DNA of 64,000 nt, from positions 7,200,437-7,264,436 of the forward strand of contig OZ029929.1 of the NCBI GenBank assembly GCA_964023275.1, given 5' to 3'. Origin of the DNA: Norana najaformis (Eukaryota > Annelida > Clitellata > Crassiclitellata > Hormogastridae). A program made the position numbers and the translations under genes. Shown here in pieces: positions 56,815-64,000 of this stretch. The notes beneath the pieces were generated by a model. It was given only the letters and a program-made list of their open reading frames with translations. It searched no databases and was not told where the DNA came from. Numbering within the stretch: the first letter of the stretch is position 1; each line of letters starts with the position of its first letter.

Positions 56815-57360
56815 AGCGAGTTTTGAGTGCGCGCTTCCATAGGAAATTTTCATGAGTCACCGGGTTATTTATTTATTTTTGCACGTACCGAACACGTCGT
56901 TGGGGTAATGTGGTTGGTTGGCAGAGCCCTGCAGGCAAGTAGGTTGACATCAACAATAATTATTGCTGACACGTATTTTATCACTTGGGCGATCGCGCGG
57001 CCTGCGTTGTGATGAGTCATCGGGTTTAGGACTAACCAGGATTGCGCAATAGTGGGAGGTCTAAACCATTTTGTGCTGGTTTGCTGTCTTGGCGGGAAAG
57101 TAACTTTATAAGAGAACGCAATCGTAGATACCTGGCGTGTGTTAAGTTGAAATTTCAGTTGTAAAAGTCATTGATAGATTCGTGTGCTTATAAATACGGC
57201 GATTTAAGTACTGGTGCGATTGAAATTTTCGTTTAATAAATTACGAAAACCAAGACTGTGTGACTTCTTTCGAGTTTACTATACGCTATAAGTAAAGCGA
57301 GTCGACGTTTCGAAGCTCAAGCCATCAACACTTCGACAAGATCGTTGACGACAGGTAAAG
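56815..57360 (+). mobile_element. Candidate solo LTR-like segment, inverted partner
   Basis: Contains ATGAGTCACCGGGTTATT (56850), a second ATGAGTCATCGGGTTT (57012), GATAGATTCGTGTGCTTATA with a TATAAATA box, AATAAA, and CTTCGACAAGATCGTTGACG near the end. Blocks are colinear with 54785-55240 in opposite orientation. Confidence 0.4.
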
Positions 57361-57435
57361 TCAGAACAGGTCACGTTAAGCAAGGTAAGGTAACCTTAGT
57401 TGAGGCAAGTCAAGGTAAGGTAAGGTAACAATAGT
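57361..57435. repeat. (TAAGG)n patch
   Basis: AAGCAAGGTAAGGTAACC and GTCAAGGTAAGGTAAGG. Confidence 0.75.
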
Positions 57436-57899
57436 CCTGATACAGTTCTACAGTAGGAGCACATTGCAGCATGTTCAGATGGACAGAGGGACGGATGGCT
57501 ATAAAAATGGCAAAAGGACAATCAACAACAAACGCATTTGAGCTCTAGAAACCCTGAACATAGGGTGCACAGGATTCTTACTTTACCCATTGCAGTTTTT
57601 TCCTTAACACCAAACGCAACCGCTCTCGCCCACGTGCAGGTGGCTCGGCACTACTTGGCACCGCGGAGGCAGAAGCTCTTACGCGCGTCGTGATACGGCG
57701 CACCTTCATAGCTCGGCCGCATCACCTCCCGTCAAACGCCGAGCGCCGTAAGCAAGCACAATTCGCCTCTTCGTCTACTTCTTGATCGTGTCATTCGTCG
57801 GGAGATTGATGCCACCTAGCGGTCGATTTACGCGCCGTCTGCCGTCGACCCGACTGCCGTCTATTGTCGCGCATGCGAAGTAGCTCTTGCGTCGACGAC

Positions 57900-58160
57900 G
57901 TCAACATTCTGTATCAAATGTACGCCAACTTAAGCTCCAGCTCTCAACTCTATCCGCAGGACGGCAGTATTTGCCAACTTGTTTAGCATGACAGTGTCAA
58001 CTTACAGCCATCGTCCTGTACCGTATAATGTGCCAACTTTCAACAGTTTATGTCAGCTTGGTAGTGCCGTCCGCCAAGTGCGCTGTTTTCTGCCAATTTG
58101 GTTGCTAGGCAACGATAACTGCGAACGTTAACAAACTGCAACGTTTGCCAACTTATCGAA
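57900..58160. repeat. Irregularly repeated TGCCAACTT motif
   Basis: TGCCAACTT or a one-base variant recurs near 57921, 57971, 58030, 58096 and 58145 at uneven spacing. It is not a clean tandem array. It could be a decayed minisatellite or clustered binding sites. Confidence 0.4.
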
Positions 58161-58234
58161 ATTGCACGTGTGAAGATTCTGGATTGTTAGTCTGGTTCTC
58201 TGTGCGGCTTTTATGGCGCATCTATATGGCTCCT

Positions 58235-58410
58235 CGAGTAACTGAATCTGGTTCCCTGTCAGGGTGAATCTGGATCCCAGTCGAATTAATCTAGTTTCCT
58301 GTCTGAATGAATCTGGTTCCCTGGCGAATGAACCTGATTCTCTGTCATAATGAATCTGGTTCTCTGTCCGACTGAGGCTGGTTTCCTGTCCTAGTGAACG
58401 CTTCTTCAAT
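58235..58410. repeat. Degenerate ~28-bp minisatellite in the 5' flank of the SCYL2-like exon
   Basis: About six imperfect units built on 'GAATCTGGTTCCCTGTC' follow one another. Units differ by substitutions and a few small indels. The array ends about 80 bases before the ATG, so it may lie in the promoter or the 5' UTR. Confidence 0.7.
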
Positions 58411-58492
58411 CTCTGTCGCTCTCGTCGAAAAGCGTCGCCCTGCAGCTTCCGGGATTACTGCGCTTGCTCGTGAACTTTGACCGTCGGTCGCA

Positions 58493-58642
58493 ATGGATGT
58501 CCTGTCGATGATACGTCACACTCTGGTTCCCGACGGAACCAATCCCATAACGCAACACTTCCGGTTGTCGAGACACGTGGCCAGCGCCGGACCGGAAATG
58601 GTCTGGAAGATCTATGACGCCGTGCGCATCAAAGACGGCAAG
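58493..58642 (+). CDS. SCYL2: Probable first coding exon of a SCYL2-like (SCY1-like pseudokinase 2) gene
   Basis: The frame opens at ATG 58493 (G at -3, G at +4) and runs exactly 50 codons to AAG 58640-58642. It is followed at once by GTGAGT, a consensus splice donor, so the intron is phase 0. The peptide contains NPITQHF, then RHVASAGPEMVWKIY. This resembles the N-terminus of SCYL2/CVAK104, where a short leader is followed by a 'NPVTREF...RHIAS.G....WKI' stretch at the start of the kinase-like domain and an exon junction near the same point. SCYL2 family members are Golgi/endosome- and clathrin-associated pseudokinases. I recall about a dozen identities over 34 residues, so the family call is moderate; the exon structure is better supported. 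I found no second exon in the remaining 5.3 kb, so intron 1 probably runs past the window. The upstream sequence looks like a housekeeping promoter. Confidence 0.6.
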
Positions 58643-58712
58643 GTGAGTCATCGAGGGCAAAGGTCGGAACATTTATGGTGCTCCATCTATTATGAACGCC
58701 TGTCTGTTTATA

Positions 58713-58900
58713 CGTCCAATCTTCGCCTTTAAAAGGTTCTTAAAAGGAGCCATATAAATGTGCACATACATACATACCTACATACATACATACATAAATA
58801 CACGCATGCATACATGGTTTCCAATCTTCGCCTTTAAAAGGTTCTTAAAAGGCGCCATATAAATGTGCACATACATACATACCTACACACATACCTACAT
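58713..58900 (+). mobile_element. Two tandem copies of an (ACAT)-tailed LINE 3' end
   Basis: TCCAATCTTCGCCTTTAAAA followed by GGTTCTTAAAAGG(A/C)G and CCATATAAATGTGCACATAC occurs at about 58718 and again at about 58820. Each copy is followed by CATA repeats. In the second copy CGCCTTT (58829-58835) can pair with AAAGGCG (58848-58854). It lies about 75 bases inside the presumed SCYL2-like intron. Confidence 0.65.
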
Positions 58901-59052
58901 AAATACACGCATGCATACATACATACATACATGTACCTAGTAATACATAAATACGTACGTACGTACTTAAATGCATACATACATAGATGCATACATACAT
59001 AGACACATAAGTACATACATGCATACATGCATACATACATACATAAATACAT
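58756..59052. repeat. (ACAT)n microsatellite with ACCT and ACGT interruptions
   Basis: Tetranucleotide array, interrupted once by the second LINE 3' end. It contains CATACCTA and ACGTACGTACGT variants. Confidence 0.85.
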
Positions 59053-59361
59053 ACACCTAGTAATAGGAGTGGCACGGCAATAACGACAAGCGACATGGAG
59101 TCTGGTTATGCATTCTGAATCCGTTGCAATGGTCGTTCATGGAACCTAGGCAAGCAGCGAATTGCAGCAGTCTAGAGCCAAAGCTGGCGATTTTTGAGTG
59201 TGCTATTAGTGGACTTATGCTTAACCTTAGTCTTACTTATCTCATGCACAGATGTATGCATTGTATACAACTGGTTAGGTTGTTTAGCTCATCTTCATGT
59301 AGGAACCACTTAGGGGCGCCAAGTATGATGACGGGACACGTACTGTCGATTTAACTAATCT

Positions 59362-59580
59362 AACCTAATCGAATCGAATGACTCCTATATCGCCGTTATC
59401 ATAATCTAATCCAATGTAGACTTCTATAGCGCCGCTATCATAATGCTTTCAGAAGGCATCAATCTATGGTCGCTTCAAGTCAAAATCGCAATCGAAAATC
59501 ATAATCCGTTGGAGAAGCCATGTCGAATTCCGATAGGTCAGAGAAACCAGAAGCCAGGCTTCGGTGGATAAGCAATTATT
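59362..59580 (-). mobile_element. LINE 3' end, family C, with a doubled terminus
   Basis: AATCGAATGACTCCTATATC, GCCGTTATCATAATC and then a second terminus AATGTAGACTTCTATAGCGC. The body includes GGTCGCTTCAAGTCAAAATC and ATGTCGAATTCCGATAGG. This is the longest short copy of the family. Confidence 0.65.
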
Positions 59581-59909
59581 TATGCGCAGTTATTTATTTA
59601 ACAATAAATAAATGCGCAGCACGGGTGCCAGTTGCTGCGAATTTCACAGCAACTTACTGCACAGTAATAGTAGCATTGGATATAACAGTTAATTAAATTC
59701 ACGATGACATACTGAATGATGCTCAATGACGAAGTCATTATAATGCACTTGAACTGCATTGGACGATGGCTCATCCTGGTCTTCCAATTCTCTTTGCTGC
59801 AACTGTGAGCCATCCGCCTTGCAACCGACTTGCCACCATGCGCAACCATTGCTACGTACACATGCGCAGTCCCCTTCTTCAGCCTCAGCCGAAATACGCT
59901 CTCTATGAA

Positions 59910-60320
59910 TGGTATTTATTATTATTATTATTATTGTTATTATTTTTATTATTATTATTATACGAAGTTCAATACTTTAAAAAACTTGTCAGTCTAATGT
60001 GGAAAGGTTCTGGATTATTATTATTATTATTATTAATATTATTATTATTATTATTACAACTATTATTATTACTGTTGCTATTATTATTATTACAACTATT
60101 ATTATTATAACTATTATCATTACATCATTTACTATTACAACTATTATTATTACAACTAATATTATTATAACTATTATCATTACAACTATTATTATTACAA
60201 CTAATATTATTATTATTATTACAACTATTGTTATTACTATTATTATTATTGCAACTATTATTATTACAACTATTATCATTAAACTTTCATTATTATTACA
60301 ACTTTTATTATTATGACTTT
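59910..60320. repeat. (ATT)n with ACA ACT ATT higher-order pattern
   Basis: TATTATTATTACAACTATTA units, on to about 60440 with interruptions. Confidence 0.95.
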
Positions 60321-60524
60321 TAAAACTTAATCTCTGGAAAATAGAAAATATTCTGGAACTGCTAGAACTTGTAACTAGAACTTTATTATTATTATGATAA
60401 TTATTATTATTATTTTGGTTATTATTATTATTTTTCCCCCGAGGTACTTACGATCCGTCGGGACTTATAAAAAACGCTCCGGAGAAAAAACTGTCTGTGT
60501 TGGCTAAAACTCGTCAAGTTTTGG

Positions 60525-60665
60525 CATTATTATTACTACTACTACTACTACTACTACTACTAATACTACAACTACTACTACTACCACTACCACCACCACC
60601 ACTACTACTACTACCACTACTACTACCACTACCACTACTACTACCACTACCACTACTACTAGCTG
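60525..60665. repeat. (ACT)n with ACC variants
   Basis: TACTACTACTACC units. Confidence 0.95.
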
Positions 60666-60669
60666 CCGT

Positions 60670-61510
60670 TACTGGAGGTGATATTTAGCTAATGCAGCTT
60701 CTCTACCTACAACCCCGCAGAAATGTCAACTTAACACGCACCTGATCGACAGCGATTTCATCTCATCGGAGTTTATTGCCGAAGTTACGAACGATACGGA
60801 CAACATGGTCTTAGAACTGCGTCATTTTTTATAAATGCGCTACATATCATCTCCATATAGATAACACAATCGTAAATCCATCTAATCTTATCTCGTCTCA
60901 TCTGATCCTATTCTGTCTTTGTGACTATTATCTTAGCTACGTTTTCCCGTCTCCAAGAGATTAATTAAATCATTGACAGGTTTCTCGGTAGCTGTGCGTT
61001 GTTCCGTTTAGACCGACGAATCCATTTTCAAAGTTGATTAGTAGAACAACGTGCGATTTTTCCAGCGCAAGGTGTCTCACTCAGTTGCTATTTATTGCTC
61101 ACGCGCACCTTTGAGCATGCCTTTGACGTCATCGTCTGCGTCACCAGATACTAATTGGGGAAGAGGGACAATTCTAATTGGCGAATCTGCAGTTCGACTC
61201 CTCGTGCTTCTTTTGAAACTGACCTTTTGTCAGGTGGCTCTGCTACAAAGCGGGGCAGAGAAGGGAAGGGAAGGAGAGAGTTAGGGGATGGAAGGAAGGG
61301 AAAGAGGCGTTAAATTAGGGTAAAACAGGGTCGTGGGGAGGTTAAGCCGGCCCTGATCGTCGCCGAAAACTTGGACGAGACTGATTTTACAGTATCTGCT
61401 TCCTACATCTTCCTAATGTAATATTTCATTTCTGAAGGATAATTTCTACTTTGGGTAAATCAAAACAGTCAATAAATAAAAAGTATTATTATTACTATTA
61501 TTATTATTAT
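60670..61510. other. Unassigned sequence in presumed intron
   Basis: CRE-like TTGACGTCAT at about 61124. No exon or element recognised; (ATT)n at 61485-61510. Confidence 0.45.
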
Positions 61511-61735
61511 TCATTTCTGGATTTATTAGGCGCCACTATCTAATGACTTGGCATCAATCGATGGCGCCAAGCAGTTGTGAGTGAAGGACCTGCGCAAGAT
61601 CCCTACACAGTAACCGTATCAGGGGAGTTTGGAACCCATACTCTCCGCGTTACAAGCCGAGCACTCTCCCAATAGACTACCGTGCCCCACAATAGGCTAC
61701 CGTTCCCCACAATAGGCTACCGGGCCCACGGGATT
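61511..61735 (-). mobile_element. tRNA-derived SINE 1 with repeated head
   Basis: The tail end GGATTTATTAGGCGCCAC starts at 61519. The head (ACAAGCCGAGCACTCTCCC) ends at about 61690. The outermost 5' segment, CAATAGRCTACCG with CCCCA, is then present two more times up to 61735, so the element's 5' end is tandemly repeated. Confidence 0.75.
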
Positions 61736-61739
61736 ACAC

Positions 61740-61860
61740 AAATGAATACCGAATAAATAAGTAATGAATGAAGTAAAGAATAGTAGACAAATAACTAATA
61801 AATAAATAAATAGTGAATAAATAATAAATGAACGAATGAATAAATGAATATATAAGTAGA
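61740..61860. repeat. AATA/AATG-rich low complexity
   Basis: AATAAATAAATAG and GAATGAATAAATG units beside SINE 1. Confidence 0.8.
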
Positions 61861-62400
61861 TCTATACAACAGACCGCACACACTGAACCACATACAGGCA
61901 AAGAGAGGCCGGACGTAGCGACCAAAACATTCGGAGTGCTCGGAGCGCCGTTTGCCGTCAGCGTACGTGACATCGTCAACGGCAGCGGAGGCTCGGGGCC
62001 ACAGAACGTTGGTCGCTCGACGCTCCGTCTCAGTACCTGGCTGTCGAAGACAGCGAAAGCAATCATTAGGAAAGACGATGTTCTTTTCAGAGGCGGACCA
62101 CCCCTCTCCTTTCCACCACACTTCCTCCTTCTCCACCCATGTTCTTCCCTTCCGCTGTCTCCCCCGCCGTCCCTCCCTCTCCTCGAAGCACCGTCTGCGA
62201 CTAATAAAGCATCAGATCGATTGGCAAGGCGACTGACAAGTGCAAGTAAAATAAGGGAAGGCAGCGGCACATTTAGTACACATGGCAGTAATAGTAAAAA
62301 CACCAACAGGAGCAATAGTTGTTAATTGCGGCAGTTTCGAGAAGTATGGTAGTACTAGTAGTTGTGCGACTGTGGGAATAGCGGTGGAAAGATTAGTAGT
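61861..62400. other. GC-richer unassigned sequence with overlapping open frames
   Basis: Overlapping frames on both strands (94-193 codons). None shows a recognisable domain. An exon cannot be excluded. Confidence 0.35.
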
Positions 62401-62404
62401 AGTG

Positions 62405-62416
62405 TGTAATATGTAA

Positions 62417-62451
<35 letters not shown>

Positions 62452-62490
62452 ATAGCAGTAGTAGTAGTAGTAGCAGCAGCAGCAGTAGTT
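62405..62490. repeat. (AGT)n with (AGC)n
   Basis: GTAGTAGTAGTAGTAG, then GCAGCAGCAGCAG. Confidence 0.95.
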
Positions 62491-63052
62491 GTCAGAAAAT
62501 TGTTGGTGACATGAAGCACCATTTCCTTACTTGTCCCCGTTCTGGCTGGACCTGCCACTGCCAGTGTTTCCTCTAAGCTGCGCGAGTGCGCGCGCACGAC
62601 TTTTGAAGATAGTGCGTGCAATATTTTGTGTTAGCGCGCAAATTTCATGAGCGTTCGTGTTAAATTTAGTTCACTGTTACACCTGCTAGCATATATAACC
62701 CACTATGTTCAGAGGGTCAAAACAAGACTCAGGTTGCGAAACTGTGTGACATGTCCTGCTAGGCAATCTGCACAGTCATCTGGCCAACATATACATCGAG
62801 GCAATAATGACCACCAGTTGCGACCCGTGGCAGCGTGCACGCCCCTTTGAGACTAATGAACGTGGCTGTCTGGACTCGGAACTCTAGCCTCTGTTTGATG
62901 GATGTTGCGTTGTAAAGGAATCTAAGCCTCACTGTTCTCTCTGCTAACTGGTCGCAGTTGTATCGCGACTCGGTCAGCAGTCTAAGAAGGGTAAAAACTA
63001 AAAAGAGAAATCAGTTTATATATTACACTGTGGCATTATTTCTCTTTTTCAG

Positions 63053-63109
63053 TACGGTGTAGCCCCTTGGAATGGTTTAACCGGATCTCCGGTTGGATAT
63101 CTTACACCC
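63053..63109 (+). other. 19-codon cassette 1 preceded by a splice-acceptor-like tract
   Basis: TTTCTCTTTTTCAG ends at 63052, then the frame reads YGVAPWNGLTGSPVGYLTP. It aligns without gaps to cassette 2, about 63% identical in DNA. The frame stays open for about another 45 codons. Function unknown; it lies inside the hAT-like element. Confidence 0.4.
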
Positions 63110-63224
63110 CCAAATCTATGTATAAATCTTGTATACTGCATTGTGTTGATTCATTTAGTTTTCCTGAGTATCCTAACAAGAGATTTTTTATATAATATAC
63201 TATCTCACGCTTCCTCTTTTTCAG

Positions 63225-63281
63225 TGGGGTTATGTTCCCAGGTATGGATTAACTAACCCTCCAGCTGGTTATTCTATACCT
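63225..63281 (+). other. 19-codon cassette 2 preceded by a splice-acceptor-like tract
   Basis: TTCCTCTTTTTCAG ends at 63224, then WGYVPRYGLTNPPAGYSIP and, two codons on, a stop. Many differences from cassette 1 are conservative at protein level. It could be a decayed duplicated exon or part of the transposon's internal repeat. Confidence 0.4.
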
Positions 63282-63434
63282 TCGTAGGCCATTTTTGTGG
63301 GCGTTCTTTAAGGATGACCCCGAAGACAAATCAGAGCGCAGGTTCCAAAAGATATAGCCCTCGTAGGCCAATGCGCGCACGGCGAAAAAACTTAGAGGAA
63401 ACATTGCTGCCCCACTCTCAAAAACGTGCCGACG

Positions 63435-63515
63435 CCTTGGTAGTAGAAGTAGTAGTAGTAGTAATGGTGATGATGATTAAGATGATGATGACAACGACGA
63501 TGACGACGGTCATGA
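63435..63515. repeat. (AGT)n and GAT/GAC run
   Basis: GTAGAAGTAGTAGTAGTAG, then GATGATGATGACAACG. Confidence 0.85.
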
Positions 63516-63737
63516 TATTATTCAGCATGTGTCTATAGCTAACGATGATTTTGATGCATCAAGGTATTTTTCTGGAACTTCTCAAGAGCACTGCATACGT
63601 GACTATCAAACTGATCTCAAAGTAAACAGCAAATGTATGTCGAGCGAAGTCACGCAAAAGTACATTCATTTGGAAGGTCGCTCCGAGAGGACGACGCATG
63701 CGAAGGTGCAATGTACGGTTGAACTGATATTCCGAGG

Positions 63738-64000
63738 GTAATCCTCATCCTCGTTGCTACCTGCTTCAGAAACTCCGAAAATGCTGTCATCGTTCAACTC
63801 TAGCTGGGAACATGTTGGTCGGGCTTTGTGTGTGTGCGCGAGCTTGCCACTGGTGACTCTTCTAGTTTTCTGACCAATGTTTACTTGTGTACGAATGTTC
63901 CGTTCTTAATGACATTTAACATCGTTAGCGCAGAGAGCGCCTCTGATGAGTTTATCTTGAAGAGGCGCTATACAAATTTCAAATTACAATTACAATCATG
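63738..64000 (+). mobile_element. LINE 3' region, family B subtype, running to the window end
   Basis: Homologous to 43165-43443. The terminal hairpin is exact: AGCGCCTCT (63936-63944) pairs with AGAGGCGCT (63961-63969), loop 16 bases. AATTACAATTACAATC follows. The tail is cut by the window edge. Confidence 0.7.

Larger units (their letters stand above)
57600..58492 (+). promoter_or_regulatory. Putative TATA-less promoter and 5' UTR of the SCYL2-like gene
   Basis: This stretch is visibly richer in CG dinucleotides than its surroundings, especially 57600-57910. It has no obvious TATA box near the exon. An NRF1-like core (CGCGCATGCGA) lies at 57868-57878 and an ETS/GABP-type CTTCCGGG at 58446-58453, about 40 bases before the ATG. 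Both are typical of broad housekeeping promoters. The start site is inferred, not seen. Confidence 0.45.
62562..63406. mobile_element. hAT-like non-autonomous DNA transposon
   Basis: The left terminus CAGTGTTTCCTCTAAG (62562-62577) is matched by the inverted right terminus CTTAGAGGAAACATTG (63391-63406), 15 of 16 bases. CAGTGTTTCC-type ends are typical of hAT elements. GC-rich subterminal GCGCGCAC-type sequence occurs near both ends. Flanking CTGCCACT on the left and CTGCCCCACT on the right may be a decayed 8-bp target duplication. No transposase was recognised. Confidence 0.6.

Noticed and set aside
61734-62325. 193-codon minus-strand frame as a second gene in the presumed intron
   Set aside because: Part is AATA-rich repeat translation and the rest shows no domain; overlapping frames on the other strand are equally long.

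Overview
This window is eukaryotic, almost certainly from an animal and probably a marine invertebrate. I cannot fix the phylum; SINEs with a central domain beginning 'GTTTAACG..' make me lean towards a mollusc. The evidence is decayed CR1/L2-type LINEs, tRNA-derived SINEs with pol III A and B boxes, cut-and-paste transposon relics with TA or terminal-inverted-repeat signatures, very abundant micro- and minisatellites, and one exon ending in a textbook splice donor. Nothing suggests a bacterial or phage origin. Most long open frames here are translations of simple repeats and are not genes.

Layout. 0-12 kb holds (CTGT)n, (ATCC)n and AT-rich arrays, a short SINE-like element with perfect 12-bp target-site duplications (1456-1568), and LINE 3' ends. 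A roughly 600-bp uninterrupted (ATCC)n tract lies within 10.4-11.3 kb. 12-23 kb holds a compound (ATCT)n array, a pogo/Tigger-like element with TA duplications (15303-16098), a (CATTC)n satellite, two SINEs and a clear LINE reverse-transcriptase C-terminus (21880-22158). 23.9-26.3 kb is the longest coding relic, a minus-strand CR1/L2-type reverse transcriptase interrupted by another retroelement. 27-33 kb is nested SINE and LINE debris, two more copies of the SINE-like element, and a mariner transposase fragment beside a SINE. 35-46 kb carries minisatellites with 49-, 26-, 21-, 63- and 45-bp units. 48-57 kb is LINE 3' ends, several joined head-to-tail in one orientation, and two inverted LTR-like segments. 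57.6-58.6 kb looks like a TATA-less promoter and first coding exon of a SCYL2-like gene, the only protein-coding feature I would defend. The rest, to 64 kb, would be its intron 1. It contains LINE tails, a SINE and a hAT-like element (62562-63406) with two related acceptor-preceded cassettes.

How it fits together. Several LINE families share a 3' end: a short hairpin, then a GCGCTATATAAAT-like core, then a family-specific short tandem tail such as ATTACG, ATTACA, ACAT, ATCC or AAT. Many microsatellites begin exactly at such ends, and LINE copies are chained tail-to-head. This suggests that tail-templated retrotransposition seeds both microsatellites and new insertion sites. All of this was read by eye; boundaries of degenerate repeats are approximate.
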